DNA from: Morinoia aosen
Lineage: Eukaryota > Arthropoda > Malacostraca > Amphipoda > Talitridae
Direction of reading: 5' to 3'
Assembly: GCA_030386875.1 (NCBI GenBank)
Contig: CM059562.1
Location: 76,442,095-76,506,094, forward strand
Length of the DNA stretch: 64,000 bases
The stretch's first letter is position 1. The number at the start of each line of letters is the position of its first letter. Below, one piece after another: positions 1-13,270 of the stretch. The translations under genes and the position numbers were made by a program. The notes under the pieces were generated by a model, which worked only from the letters and a program-made list of their open reading frames with translations, was not told where the DNA came from and made no database searches.

Positions 1-545
1 GGGAGTGACCAGCTGGAGTGACGGGAGGGGAGTGACCAGCTGGAGTGACGGGAGGGGAGTGACCTACTAGGATGACGGGAGGGGAATGACCAACTGGAGT
101 GACGGGAGGGGAGTGACCAGCTGTAGTGACGTGATGGGAGTGACAAACTAGGATGACGGGAGGGGAGTGACCAGCTGGAGTGACGGGAGGGGAGTGACCA
201 GCTGGAGTGACGGGAGGGGAGTGACCAGCTGGAGTGACGGGAGGGGAGTGACCAGCTGGGATGACGGGATGGGAGTGACCAGCTGGAGTGACGGGAGGGG
301 AGTGACCAGCTTAAATGACGGGAGGGGAGTGACCAGCTGGAGTGACGGGAGGGGAGTGACCAACTAGGATGACGGGAGGGGAATGACCAACTGGAGTGGC
401 GGGAGGGGAGTGACCAGCTGGAGTGACGGGAGGGGAGTGACCAGCTGGAGTGACGGGAGGGGAGTGACCAACTAGGATGACGGGAGGGGAATGACCAACT
501 GGAGTGGCGGGAGGGGAGTGACCAACTGGAGTAGCGGGAGGGGAA
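1..545. repeat. 27-bp minisatellite, about 20 copies
   Basis: Direct tandem copies of a 27-bp unit built around GTGACCAGCTGGAGTGACGG followed by GAGGGGA. The array is already in progress at base 1, so its left end is outside the window. Variants such as ACCAACTAGGATGACG recur in the same order around 61-160 and 361-520, which suggests duplication of multi-unit blocks. The open frames on both strands exist because 27 is a multiple of 3; they have no independent support as genes. Confidence 0.95.
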
Positions 546-2250
546 CGAATGATCAGCTGATGAAATGTGGTATGAAAGATTATGCGTTGAGGGAGAAGAG
601 AGTTAGTGAGACGAGTCGGAGGAATGAGGGGAAGGTGGGAAGCAACAAGTTTGGCGTCATTTACAGTGTACGAGAACTTAATTTTGTCTGAACTGTACAT
701 TACTCTGAAGATGATAAGCAAATCAATGAACGAAAACTGAATTTTTTAATTTTGTAAGGTGGTAGCTTATTGGTGTCTTATTGATCTGCGCATAAAAATA
801 ACGCACCACCGAAAATGCAGCTCATCCTAAAGTAATATACTATTTCAATTCAAGTAATTCATTGAATTCGAGTGATTCATTTAGCATTGAATTAACAATG
901 TAATTCGATGTCAACATATGGGTAACTCAAGATCTATGTCAAAAAATTATTATGTGTACTAGATCCGCATTTGAACGACAAAAGGGTTTGGAAATTAAGC
1001 ATCCGTCCCTGACCTCAGCTGCAGCAAATGTAGCTGAAAGTTTGGTTTGTTACCATTTTATTTCCGTGCATCCTACGGAGAAAAAAACGATATTTCACCT
1101 GATGCAAACTTCAACTCCCACCGAACCAAATAAGTCGTCGTCATTCAACGAGTTCGATGCTTGAAATAAGCCATGAATAGTTTACCGTGGTCCAGTTTTT
1201 GTTAGAATAAGTCGTGGCTCACATGAGTTTATTTAAAATAATTCGATGATTAATTGTAATTCAATAGTTTGTAAAACGGAAACTAAGCAGCGAAAACACA
1301 AATTAATGAGTTTAATTAGAATGCTAATAATGATGAATGCACGAGATGAACAGTTACTACATTGAACTGCGTTACAGCGCACTCATACGGTAATATTGCA
1401 TTCCAATATTTCCATTAGGAACAAGCCTAGTGCGCAGTAGCAGACCTAAATATCACCGCAAGACACGGGTGTACAGGAGTAAGCGCTCAGAGTATATCAT
1501 TGAGATAAAAAACATTTTATTTTCATTTCCAATAAAGTATAACGTGAAATGTTGATACATAGGTTTTCAGCATCTGTTGATACAGATGCCGACAACAAAC
1601 ATCAATCTCCAATAAACTCGTCTTTTGAATAACTGAGAGGTGCTCATAATCGTCCCATCGCAACGCCCTCGTAAAAATGAAGTCGAGGCATTCATGTGCC
1701 CCGAACTTATCGTCAGAAGGAAGGAATTAACTTGAATGCGAAGAGGAGCTCACGTCGAGGCTTCAGAGTGTTTGTTTATTCCGCTCAAATAGGACGGGAA
1801 GTCACCGGCCGGTCATCAAAGGCCCCTTCGCTAGCTATTGAATACGTCTGCGCTGAGGACCATTTTCTAATAGGATAATAAGTCGAGAATTTCATCACAG
1901 GGAGACTCGAGCGCCCGTGAAATTAAAAATGAAAGTCCGAAACACGCAGCAGCTCAGCGCAGCTCCTGGAGGCACACTCAAGTATGCTGGAAGTGGGTGG
2001 TTACAACGCTATGTTTGCGCGCATTTTCAGAGCGTCGAAGCTATCATGCAAAAGATCGTTAGAAGATAGACGAGGTGGTCCAGAGCACGCATCTTTATCA
2101 TGAGAGCGTTAACGAACATTTCGAATTTTACGATGCAGTCAATCTTAGAAACTTGGGAGAGTTATCTCGTAAAATTAAAGTATAGAATGCGATGACGAAA
2201 GTGGAAAGAAGTCATCCAGTGACTCACAAAACGAGTCCTTCAAGTTAACA
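546..2250. other. AT-rich unique sequence, no gene recognised
   Basis: Only short open frames of up to about 70 codons, with no recognisable domain. No RNA gene, inverted-repeat element or tandem array was seen. Confidence 0.6.
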
Positions 2251-2430
2251 GCCTGGACGACCCAGCGTCCAGAGGCACGACCCAGTGTCCAGGGGCACGA
2301 CCCAGTGTCCAAGGACACGACCCAGTGTCCAGGGGCACGACCTAGTGTCTAGGGACATGACCCAGGGTCCAGGGGCACGACCCAGTGTCCAAGGACACGA
2401 CCCAGTGTCCAGGGACACGACCCAGTGTCC
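2251..2430. repeat. 20-bp minisatellite, 9 copies
   Basis: Nine head-to-tail copies of a unit close to CACGACCCAGTGTCCAGGGG, with single-base variants (AGCGTCC, TAGTGTCT, AGGGTCC). The copies differ by 1-3 bases. It is unrelated to the 20-bp array at 15.7-18.9 kb. Confidence 0.93.
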
Positions 2431-2940
2431 CGTTATCGCATCCAGTTTTATCGCATAAGTTTTAGGGTTAATGCTAGCGCAATTGTATAAATAAGTCTTT
2501 AAAATTACATTGTTTCAGGTATCAAGTCAATGATTTAAAAAAATTAATGTAACCTTCTTCACAGAAATTCATTACCGTTCAATATTTGAGATAACTAATA
2601 GCCAACTTTCTCGTTCTCAGCACAATTTTTCAGTATAAAAAATGTAATACTTTCATGAAATTACGATTTTTTTTCATCGACCTGTTTTTTTATTACTTTC
2701 ACAACTAACCTCCAAAAGCAACCTCACATATTTCACAGCTCTCTAACCGCTCAAAAACACAAACCCACAAAACGCACAGCTTCAAACTTCAAAGCGGCTG
2801 CAACGCACGTCGAAAAGTCGTTTCTCCCGGACAAAGTCGGTTTCTTTCATGCTAACGCGTGTCACTACGAGACAACAACTGATTTTTATGATAAGGAGAA
2901 GAGCATTAACTGCTGGTGCGCCGCACAGCACCCTACACAG
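2431..2940. other. unique AT-rich spacer
   Basis: No gene or element recognised between two minisatellites. The first 300 bases are rich in A/T homopolymers. Confidence 0.5.
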
Positions 2941-3652
2941 GTTGTGACGCAGGTTGTGATGCACGCTGAGTGGCGCACGCTGAGTGATGCACGCTGAGTG
3001 GCACATGCTGAGTGATGCACGCTGAGTGGCACACGCTGCGTGACGCACGCTGAGTGGCACACGCTGAGTGATGCTCGCTGAGTGGCACACGCTGAGTGAT
3101 GCACACTGAGTGGCGCACGCTGAGTGAAGCACGCTGAGTGGTGCACGCTGAGTGATGCACGCTGAGTGGCGCACGCTGAGTGATGCACACTGAGTGGCGC
3201 ATTCTGTGTGATGCACGCTGAGTGGTGCACGCTGAATGGTGCTGGCTAAGTGATGCAGGCTGAGTGATGCAGGCTGAGTGATGCACGCTGAGTGATGCAG
3301 GCTAAATGATGCAGGCTAAATGATGCAGGCTGAAAGATGCAGGCTGAGTGATGCAGGCTGAGTGATGCACGCTGAGTGATGCAGGCTGAGTGATGCAGGC
3401 TTAAAGATGACGGCTGAGTGATGCACGCTGAGTGATGCAGGCTGAGTGATGCACGCTGAGTGATGCACGCTGAGTGATGCAGGCTTAAAGATGACGGCTG
3501 AGTGATGCACGCTGAGTGATGCAGGCTAAATGATGCAGGCTAAGTGATGCAGGCTGAAAGATGCAGGCTGAGTGATGCAGGCTGAGTGATGCACGCTGAG
3601 TGATGCAGGCTGAGTGATGCAGGCTTAAAGATGACGGCTGAGTGATGCAGGG
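2941..3652. repeat. 14-bp minisatellite, about 50 copies
   Basis: Unit GATGCACGCTGAGT with three main subtypes: a GGCACACGCTGAGT type up to about 3240, GATGCAGGCTGAGT and GATGCACGCTGAGT types after that, and interspersed GATGACGGCTGAGT/CTTAAA variants. A block of about 120 bp containing TTAAAGATGACGG recurs at roughly 3400, 3485 and 3625, which indicates a higher-order arrangement. The 14-bp period gives repetitive frames on the minus strand that are not genes. Confidence 0.95.
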
Positions 3653-4615
3653 TAATTAGCCAGTGATCATAATGGCAATATAGAATATTTATCAAAGATA
3701 ACGTTGAAAACTCAAAAATGTAAAGTGCCTCAAGAAATAATTAGAAAGATCATTGATTGATGTCACCCGCCGATGATGAAAGATTAAAGCAATAACACCG
3801 TTACCCTTACTCACGGCCAGAAAGTATAATGGCAACTTAAGTGAACGCACACAAAAATCACACATATCATACCCCTACAAAATCTACACTATTACGAAAA
3901 CACACGCACTCAAACACACATGGGTGGTGACGAGTACTTCTATTTACTCCACCTTGCCATGAATTTCACGGCTAAATTTATGTCTTTGAAAGCAGTAATG
4001 TTGCTAGAGCACGTCAGAATGGAAATATTGCTGAATTGTAAATTCAAAATAATGATGAACTGCAAGTTTATAATATTGCTGAATTCCAAATTCAGAATGT
4101 CGCTGATTTGAAAATTCTAAATAATGCTGAAATGCAGACCACCTCGTGTTTGTGTGCGTGTTTGGGGTGAGTGTATTTGCGTCGCGTACACAATATGTTT
4201 GTGTGTGTGTTTGTATATTTTGTATGTTTATGTGTAGCCACTCAAGGAAACTCACGCTCACGGTTACATAATATAACTCGGTTAGTCCAGCAGCAATGCA
4301 CTAATTGTTTGCTTTAAGTGCTGTGAACGCGAGGTTTCTAGGCGCTCTATCCCCATATTGCTCGCTGTCCTTTTGGCGTCCATTTATCTTTCCTTTACGT
4401 TTCGCATAAATTTCTTAGCTCTTTGGATTTATTAAACAAATTAAATGGAAATAGATTTCTATTCCCGAAAGGTACAGCCAGATCATTTCTCGACTAAAAT
4501 TCAGAATGCGAAAAGCTGCACCTGCGTGCAGTCCTTTTGGAAGAAAAATTCTCCAGTACATTATTATTATTATTTGACGATTTAACCATAAACGATACGA
4601 GGTCTCTTCCAATTT
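3653..4615. other. unique AT-rich sequence with a degenerate AT repeat and a GT tract
   Basis: Bases 4024-4130 hold diverged repeats of an AATATTGCTGAATTC-like motif. Bases 4186-4236 are GT-rich. Open frames reach only 65-85 codons and none resembles a known family. Confidence 0.5.
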
Positions 4616-4948
4616 GCAATGAAAGATCTACACATTAACCGGAGGTGTATTTTCCCCGCAGTACATTTTATAACTTTTTCATAAGTGCTCACAAATTGAA
4701 GGATGCACCTCTGGTTACAATGGAAGATCTAAATATTAACTAACTAACCAGAGCAATTAACTAATATTAACCATTAACTATTCAACACAGCACATTTCAT
4801 AACTCGCAAAAGCGCTCACAAAATGAAGAATGCACCTCTGGTTACAATTAACTAACCAGTGGTACGAACTATTATTAAATATAAACTATTCTACAGAGCA
4901 CATTTTAAAACTCGATACAGCACTCACAAAACGCCAGCAGGCACCTAA
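4616..4948. repeat. degenerate tandem repeat, period about 110-130 bp, 2-3 copies
   Basis: The phrase GAATGCACCTCTGGTTACAA and its upstream CATTT..AACTC..GCGCTCACAAA recur at about 4661-4721, 4790-4848 and, truncated, at 4898-4948. AGATCTA..ATTAAC recurs at 4623 and 4725. The spacing is irregular, so this is an old duplication. Confidence 0.7.
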
Positions 4949-5231
4949 TCAGAGCAGATGCACAAGATAGATGCGCCTACCGACAGCCTCCTCTGAATTA
5001 AAGTAACTCAAAACCACAGGCCAAAAAGGCGGCATCATTTTCGATCCCGCGAGCGCTTGATTGCATGGCTGGGCGCGGACTCAAAAGCCTCTAAAGTAGG
5101 CGCACTTGGGCGCATTTTTGCAGGTCGTGAACCCGGCCGGAGGAGCCAGAGCAAGAACGAGACGCTCTCTTGTGTAGCTAATTGCGCCGCTTCAGCGCGT
5201 CCGACTCGAAAAAATTCATACCATCCATCTT

Positions 5232-5442
5232 GTTCATCACGGCAGCTGGTGTGGGGTCTGCTGAGCAGCTGGTGTGGGGTCTGCTACTGGTATGGGGTCT
5301 CCTGAGCAACTGGTGTGGGGTCTGCTGCTGGTGTGGGGTCTGCTGAACAGCTGGTGTGGGGTCTTCTGAGCTGCTGGTGTGGGGTCTGCTGCTGGTGTGG
5401 GGTCTACTGAGCAGCTGGTGTGGGGTCTGTGAGAAGCTGGTG
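5232..5442. repeat. 17/23-bp minisatellite, about 10 copies
   Basis: Copies of CTGGTGTGGGGTCTGCTG, either directly adjacent or separated by AGCAG/AACAG, giving alternating 17- and 23-bp periods. Confidence 0.9.
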
Positions 5443-5515
5443 CTGTACTGTACTGTAGTCCGTAGAAAAAACTCCTAATGAACTCCTCGGCCTAAAGGCC
5501 ATTAACACTTTGAAT

Positions 5516-5739
5516 CCGGCATGAGCCACCGGTGGTACACTGAGGGGATTTTCATAATGCTGCTGACCTACCAGTAGTCACAAACTCAATTTTCATAAAT
5601 ACTTAATCATAGCTAAATGAAGGCACGATCCAGTTGATGTTTACTACTACTTTACAATATCGTCAGCATTACTTACAACACTAAACTTGAAATTTTAGTT
5701 GAATATTAAACTTTAGTTTTACCAGCTGCAGTCAAAGTG
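5516..5739 (+). mobile_element. TTAA-type MITE, family M1 (copy a)
   Basis: A 224-bp element. Its left end is CACTTTGAATCCGG, preceded by TTAA (5512-5515). Its right end is GCAGTCAAAGTG, the inverse of the family's CACTTTGACTGC left end. A palindrome, CCACCGGTGG, lies about 17 bp inside the left end. It aligns along its length with the copies near 20.5, 37.5, 38.0 and 48.6 kb and has no coding capacity. TTAA flanks with CACTTTGAC-type ends suggest mobilisation by a piggyBac-like transposase (inference). Confidence 0.8.
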
Positions 5740-5859
5740 TTACAGCCCAGAGCGAATTACATAAGTGCTAAAGTTCTTAATGGAACTTGGCCTTATAAAT
5801 CTAATCAGTGTTAGCTCTCACACACGCTAACTTAACCTAAGTTGTGTCGTAAATTAATT

Positions 5860-6330
5860 TTTGAAAAAAATAATTGCCGTTTTTGTATTTCCACTTAAAC
5901 TTGTATCCTTTTCCAGCACCTTCTTCCCGTGTTCCGCTGTGTATACTCCTTTCATCTCTCCTATTGTTGTTGTCCATTTTTTTCCTCTTCCCAATTTATC
6001 TCCGTCTCGTATTCTTTATTTCATATCTTCTCAGCTTCCTATTATTCATTCCCTTGTTTCTTTTCTTTTTTTCTTTTCTTTTCACTTTTCTATGGCTTCC
6101 GCTTTTCCTTTTCCCTTACATCATATCTATTCATCGTATCGTACCACTCTATTGTATCTTCTCGTGTAATCTTTCCTCCTTCCAATTTTCACTCTATTCC
6201 GTCTTCTCTCACTTCCTATCATGCATCCTATCTTCTCCTCATACCATCTTCTCCTCATACCATCTTCTCTTCATTCCGTCTTCTCTTCATCCCATCTTCT
6301 ATTCATCCCGTCCCCTTCATCTAATTTTTT
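5860..6330. repeat. polypyrimidine tract with short CATCTTCTCCTCATAC repeats
   Basis: Nearly pure C/T on the + strand for about 450 bp. At about 6220-6315 it resolves into 15-16 bp direct repeats. All three + frames stay open here because of composition; the 102-166 codon frames are rich in F, S, L and P and are not credible proteins. Confidence 0.75.
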
Positions 6331-6471
6331 CTATCGCTCTCTTTCATCACTCCCGTGCACTCAGCAATAATTAGCTCAGAAAATGCACACAAGGTTCAAC
6401 ATCAGCCTCTCTCACAGGCTCTCCACAGTCACATTATCCTTAACTTCAACTTCTTGATCGTAACATACACC

Positions 6472-6655
6472 AATACTTAACGCAAAGCAATTCATGTTAC
6501 TTATCGTAAAGGGATTCATGTTAGTTAACTTAAAGCAATTCATGTTACTTAACGCAAACCTACCTTAAACGAATGTTACTTAACTTAAAGCAATTCATGT
6601 TACTTAACGCAAACCTACTTTAACGCATGTTACTTAACGTAAAGCAATCACAGCT
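6472..6655. repeat. 24-bp degenerate tandem repeat, about 7 copies
   Basis: Unit near TTACTTAACGCAAAGCAATT plus CATG, with indels. AACCTACCTTAAACGA-type variants mark a two-unit sub-duplication. Confidence 0.85.
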
Positions 6656-9600
6656 CTCACCTTGCAATTTGCCACTTGTAATGCAATCTTAAATAAAATC
6701 TTTCGCCTCAAAATAGCATTTGTTTTTAGAATAAAAATAAAATTAAAAGACAATTTCGCTCCTCAAGGTGGAATCTTTGCCTCAGTGAACGAGCTGAAGT
6801 ATGACATTGATTCAGTAGATTGTCAATTAAGAATTCAGTGTTATTGGTTCTCGTAGCTAACTTCCTTGTCCTTCAAGACTAATATAACACGTCATCATTG
6901 ATGGTTCAAGTCGAGTTCCAGCCGAGCCGTGATGAAGAGAATGACGCTTTTTTTTAGTAGTAAATAGCCAATTCCCTCTTGAAGTTTCCATTTCGCAGAA
7001 TCATGTTCATATTGAGCAACCTTCACAAAGATATGTGAAGCACTCTCAGTCAAGCACGCTAGAACACGAATAATTTGATAACAATTCGACTACCAGAGCA
7101 CATTGTTCAACCGAACTCGCGCAAATTCCCAAGGCTGCCTAGACAAAGCAACTGATTTTGACAAAGGAAATGCTGTCGTGACTTATGAATCTGGCGGATT
7201 ATGCCACCAGCCTTGATTGCTGGCGCTGAAAAAATACCGCAATTACGTTCAGTTGAAATTGCGTCGTTCGTTTCAGGTTGCAATTTAGCGATGAGATAAA
7301 GGCTTTTTTTTGCAGGAGCAATTGGAGCGCGTCGCTCTGCGACTTGCTCATTTGAGCGTCGAGCTACTGCGCACTTTCGTGCCACGAGCGCATGCGCACC
7401 AAATGTAAGGAAAAACAGGAAGTGTTCTTATTTATTGATGAACATATTTGATTGATAAACTATGTGAGTTAGGGTGAAAATATGGAAAAGCTGGGGAAAT
7501 TGTACGGATAATGAGAAAATGGACAGCTGTTGAGGGCAAAAAATGGACATTGTATTGCTATGAAGAAACATTTGTGATTTTGGCTGATGGGACTAAGGAC
7601 GGACGAATGAAAATGCAAACATTCCGATAAACATAAAATGTTAAGTCTATGTGTGTTTGGTAAAGAAGAGAAAGCAGCTGTTAGAAACATTTTTGATGAC
7701 ACAGGTTTACTACGGCAAATATATGGATATTCAAGAGTGAATGTGACAGTCTTTTTTCTCATCCTTTACCAGGGTGCCTGAGCATGATTGATGTCTCACA
7801 GCATTGGAATTGGAGACCAATTTAAGACTGGGCCACTCAGTTTGCTCTTATTCTATTCTATTTCATAATAGTTTACAGCACGAGTCCAATAATAGCTCAA
7901 GCTAATCCGAGTCCAAAAAGTATCAAACCTACCATATACTAAAGCTACCAAAATACGCATCGTATATGAACTTCAAATATTCCCAACAGACACAAAGAAG
8001 TAAAACCTATAAAAAGCACACAATTTCAATAATACCAGAAACTTCTGAAAACTTCTAGTCTTCCATTTCACTTCACGAGGACTAACGATTCACAGCCATT
8101 CCTCACGATTACAAGTAAAGACATCCTCATAATTATTATCCAACTTTTTGGAACTAGCTAAGCGCGAAGTACCGTTGCCCTGTTCTGGGCGATATATTTC
8201 ATCTATTTTTGAATGTTTATTTCTAATCAATTAATTTCCCTGCGAAAACATTTTCATAGGAATGCAAACTAATCTTAGTGATATCCCAAAGCATCTACGG
8301 AATGCGGAATTTGTCTATCGATCTTTTCTCGCCAGTTGTTGTTCTCCTAGATGATGCAATTATATAAACGTGGTGACGACGCAGCAGAAGTTAGCTCGAT
8401 TGTCCTCAAGTCGTTACCGATTATCACAACCGCAGAGCGAGGCACCAGAAGCGTTCGACCAAGTCCGCACCATTTTGCCGGAGAGGAACTTCCTGTCCTC
8501 AGCATCATCGCCTGCAACTTGCGGGACGCCAGCAACTCGCGGCAACTTCCGAAGATAAACTTGCGGTGTCGAGCGTCCTTTCAAATGACGACACTTTTGG
8601 AAGCTGTTACAACTTGGCCAAGTCTCCTCTACTTCTCAGCATGCTTGCAATCCGTGATCAAACTTACATGTTTCAAATGAAAGTCTAAGGTCCTCCTGGC
8701 GAGACGCTCTTGAATTCTCGGAACATCCGATAACAAGGACGAAAAGTTTGGACTCTATTTGGAGTTCAATGCCTGCGCGGTTCGGGGCCTGCACGAGAGG
8801 CGAAGTAAAAAATGAAGTGGAACTGAATCTACGGGAAATTTATTTACAACTCAATTCAGATAAACTACAACAGTTGAAAAAATGTTCTGCAAAGATCAAA
8901 TTTAACCGAATTAATACGTGAGCCCAGCCTTTAAACGCAAGAACGTCAGCAACTGATAATAGCCCAACATATTTCCCGAAATATTTCAAGTTATTTTCAC
9001 TCACACATTACCTCATTATTGAACTTCCACAATACCATTCAACAGCAACACCAACGGCAGCACAGCTCGCCAGGGAATATAATATAACTTCTCTCAAACG
9101 TGTATTTTAAATAGTAGCCAATAATTTCAATTCTTACCTTATTTCATGGAATTCATCGATAATTTTCTGACAAGTTCACCACCAGAAAAAGGGCGAGGCT
9201 GTTTTCACGTGCAACCATTCTGAGAATGACTGACTAGAGACAGTAATAGCATAATATGTTACTGTTAAAATTTCTACTTCACATGGCCATCTGAAGGACC
9301 TTAATATACATGGCCATGGCCATAATTTGCATGGAATACATTTCAATACTATACATTTGCAATATACTTTACGTGCCGTCTGGAGGACCAAAATTTTGTA
9401 TTTTATAAGGCCATTTGAAGGACCATAAACCTTTTTAAATTTGAATTCGTTTAAATGCCAGCGGCAGGAGCACTATTTCTTTCGTGGTTTGTATCAAGAA
9501 AAGCAAATTTTTTCGCAGGCCGTAGCTACACGGCCACGTGTAACTACCACGTAGGCCACGTAGTTACACCGTCTTCACGTCATCATCATCAGACTGAAGG

Positions 9601-12600
9601 ACAGAATTTTGAACAAAAACGAACAAAAATCACCAAAAATCAAGCATAACAGTATGGACTAGTAGTAAGCAATTTTGTTCTTTTCTCTAAACAATTGAGT
9701 CAATATTTCGTTGTATGGATGTTAAATAATGTGAAGATAATGTTTCACAATATTTTCGAAAAACTGCACAGTCGTCGTCAGACAAATCAACTCTCTTGTT
9801 TTGTTGGAACAAGAAACGCTTAGCACAGCATAACAAGAAGGGTTTGAAGTAAAACTGTGAGCAAAGTTGTGAATCGTAATTGACAATCATCACTGCCTAC
9901 TCATCGTAAATGACGAAAAAATCTATTTTTTCGTTCAAAGCTTCGATACTGGCGAACTTTGGCAGATCGAGATTCGGACAAAAAAAAACTCGTTGGATCT
10001 CAGAGCGTTCCTAATATACACGGAACGACCAATGTGTACTTAGTGTGCGGCTCAATTCTGCTGAACACCTTAAATACATCCTTCTGTGAATATTTAGGGA
10101 CAAATTCATAAAGTTTTCATTAGCAAACGTTGCATACAAGTCATGAATCTAGTGAAACACACTTTAATAAATCATAAGGCTAAGAGTAGAAGTAAACTTC
10201 ACGTTCCAAACTTGGGACACTCGCTCCCTTGGGCAGAGTCGCCGCGAAAATGTGTTCCTCAGACTACGCCTGCAAGACCCATAACGCGCCGGAATTATGG
10301 AGACAATTAGAGTTGATTTCATTTCCTACGACGCACGAGGGAGAACGCGCAAATCGGGGCGTCTTGGGCAGAAGGTTAACGACTTCATCAAAACATAACG
10401 GCCTCTACAAATTATCTTAATCATTGCTAAACTGTCCCCGTAATCTAAACTATCTTGCTTATGGGAATAAGCTAAACAGTCTGACTTGCTTAGGACATCG
10501 TCACGACAAACTCCGGAAATTAGACAATAAACATGACGGTGTACAAGCCGCCAGGCTTCTGCCGTGAAAGTAAAGCTAGCCGTAAATTGCAGCGCGTGTA
10601 AATTGTGATGTCAAGTGCAGGACAGGCGTGTGAACCGATCTCCATTGGTGATCGTACTCGTGCAAATGCAACACAACTCCCGTGCTGTGTGATGTTGGGT
10701 AACACGCTGATTACGTATTGGTTCACTTCGTATTGGCAAATATGTGTACCACTATGTAAATTGCTCATTTACGTACCGGTATAAATGAACAGCATTTCAA
10801 CTATTTCAGTACCTTTTTTGGAAAACATTTTAGTGTACGAGGTAAGTGTCACTCGTGCGATTACATTTTTCACACTTCTTAGAAATGTCAAAATGTATCC
10901 GTCTGTTTTTCATAACTTATAACCAATCGTAGCAACCGTGCAAACGAAATCAAAGTGTTCTTGTTGCATATGGGTGACCGAAGTCAAACCACAGCAACTA
11001 TGGATCTAAACCTTCAGCACAGCCCCACTAATACACGTATCCAATTAACCATCTCAGTAATCTCACCAATTACGGTCTCTAAATTTGGAAGTCTCATTGC
11101 AGCACCTCGCTTTTAAGCCTCTTCCTCAAATTCGTGCACTCCAAACCTTCCCACTAAAAGGACGATGATTTCCATCTTCCTGATCCAAAGTACAAATGCG
11201 TCGTCGATGCAATTTCTGTGATTGAATGCTGCTCTTGTATGAGGTCAATGAGGATACACATGAGTGTTTATACTGAAGAAGCTCACAAGAAAGAAATTTG
11301 TTAAAATTTATTTACACTGAAGAAGCACAGATGGACGATTGAATAACCCTACGAATGAATATATTTATTTATTAGATGGAGAATGAATTTAATTTCAATT
11401 TAAGTAAAACACCTACACACCCTTTTTAATTTTACTACGTTTCTCAGCCCACCGCCTTAGTCACCAAAAAAATCGTTGGTTATATTTCCCTGCAAAATCG
11501 AAGACTGTGTATATTGTTCACATATTGGTAATAAACGTTGTATACCGTGCACACTAATTTTCACAATTCCCATCAATTCTTATAATTCTTCAATTTTCGC
11601 AATTCATCATAATAATCGAAAACATCAAGGTACATATCATTTTATAGAGATATCATTGTCGCTTTTTCATGTTTATTAATATAACGAAAACTTTCTGCCT
11701 TCTGTTAAGCCTGGAACCTCAAACCATTCCGGCTCAACTGTGCTCCTTCCACTGATAATCTCCAGTAGAAAATTTTTGTTCCCATAGGCAGAGATAAAAA
11801 TTTGAATACCAGCTTGAGTTTCAACATGCTTTCAACCCAGGAACCTAAATTCCGACAGGTTTTCAGTACACTAAAAATCTAATTGTAAGTTTTATACATT
11901 TCACAAGAAATCCATGATTAAAAACACACGTTCTAAAAAATACGTAAGAGTTACAAGAACGGGCATTTTTTCAGTTAAAATTTCGGCTATCACACATAAA
12001 ATTTAAACTCCAGATTTATTGTGCTGCATTTGTTTAGTTCAGTCGATGTTTCACTCCACAGCAATACTTTTTGTTTAAATCCAATCTTGAATTATAAATA
12101 CATTAAAAAAGTTTCGATCCATGCTCGGACAAGCGAGGCAAAAATGAATTACAAAATGTTGTCGGGTTCTGATATGAGAACTGCGCGACTTAACTCCCTC
12201 TGGCGACACCTCACAAGGCAACCAACACTCGAGATTTCCGTACTTCGTGTGGCCAGAGAAGAAACAGCCATTCAGAAGCCATAATAACTACAGGAACCTA
12301 ACACTGTCTTGGATGGCAATGCTTGTCAGAAGTTGTGTTAGTTTAAGACCGAGAGTTTCCATATTGCGACGCTGTTCAATGTTCCCGTGACGCTGAAATG
12401 GAGAAGTATTTCGAAAGATAAAGATGCTTTAAGTTATGGTTATAGCGACGGTGTGAATCTTGTTGTTCTTTAATTCTCATCAAATATTATGCAAATACTT
12501 AAAAGTGAATGTTGGAAATTAATGTTGGATTAAGTTTTTTAATGTTGGATCAAGTGGTAAATAAACGAGTTTACACAGCTGAAAAACGTGTGCTGTTTCC

Positions 12601-12703
12601 GAGTTTGGAATGCTATTTCAGCCGCTTGGTATAACTCTCTTTTTGCACCTAAAGGACATATTGGTGAGTGACTAAGATTTTCATAACTTCTCCCGGGCTT
12701 AAG
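6656..12703. other. long AT-rich stretch without a supported gene
   Basis: About 6 kb with open frames of 60-109 codons only (the longest is at 8351-8680), none with a recognisable domain. Exons of a spliced gene could hide here, but I see no conserved motif. Bases 9290-9430 hold three weak copies of GGCCATCTGAAGGACC. Bases 9538-9569 form a hairpin (GTGTAACTAC / GTAGTTACAC). No tRNA was recognised. Confidence 0.5.
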
Positions 12704-12734
12704 TCTCGCTGAGCGGCTAAGCCGCTCAGCGAGA
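12704..12734. other. perfect hairpin, 14-bp arms
   Basis: Arms TCTCGCTGAGCGGC (12704-12717) and GCCGCTCAGCGAGA (12721-12734) are exact reverse complements around a 3-base loop (TAA). It is GC-rich in AT-rich surroundings and lies 5 bp outside the inverted-repeat element starting at 12740. It could be a cruciform or part of that element's boundary. Confidence 0.9.
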
Positions 12735-12739
12735 ATGAA

Positions 12740-13270
12740 AATATCGATTATTACTGGAATTTGATGCTGATTCCGAATATGCAATTTGTTTTGACCGCTC
12801 TCGATTTTTTCGATTCTTTTTTATTTTTTTTTTTTTTTGAAAGGTGGCTAGCAACAACTGAGGTGGTGCCCAAAGAATGCCATGTCCGTACAGGTTGGGT
12901 GGAACCCGGCCCTATCCGGTACTCAGGTCTTCAAGGCACGGTCTGACCATGTTGGGTCGAGAATGGCAGAGTTCGGATCATGAGGTGGTGCAGGCCAAAG
13001 TATGCCAAGTCCGACCAGGTTGGGTCGAGAATGACAGAGTTCGGATCGTGAGGTGGTGCAAGCCAAAGTATGCCAAGTCCGACCAGGTTGGTTCGAGAAT
13101 GGCAGAGTTCGGATCATGAGGTGGTGCAGGCCAAAAAAAAACATTAAAAATGTATAAAAATTTAAAATTCAAAAAAATCCCAAAAAATCGAAAAAATCGG
13201 AAAAATCGAGAGCGGTCAAAACAAATTGCAGATTCGGAATCAGCATCAAATTCCAGCTATAATCGATATT
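12740..13270. mobile_element. inverted-repeat (foldback/MITE-like) element enclosing tandem repeats
   Basis: The left arm, about 12740-12815, is the near-exact reverse complement of the right arm, about 13195-13270. They share AATATCGATTA, GGAATTTGATGCTGATTCCG and TTGTTTTGACCGCTCTCGAT. The arms are about 75 bp and the whole element 531 bp. Between them lie a T-rich stretch, a 68-bp tandem repeat and an A-rich stretch. There is no transposase and no clear target-site duplication. The structure resembles foldback elements or a MITE whose interior has expanded. Confidence 0.8.
12885..13134. repeat. 68-bp tandem repeat inside the inverted-repeat element
   Basis: GTTGGGTCGAGAATGGCAGA recurs at about 12951, 13019 and 13087, with a diverged copy before. 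Units also carry GGATCATGAGGTGGTGC and CCAAGTCCGACCAG. About 3.6 copies. Confidence 0.92.

Noticed and set aside
551-580. Hammerhead ribozyme core (CTGATGA ... GAAA)
   Set aside because: The bases between the two motifs do not form a convincing stem II and no matching stems I/III were found.
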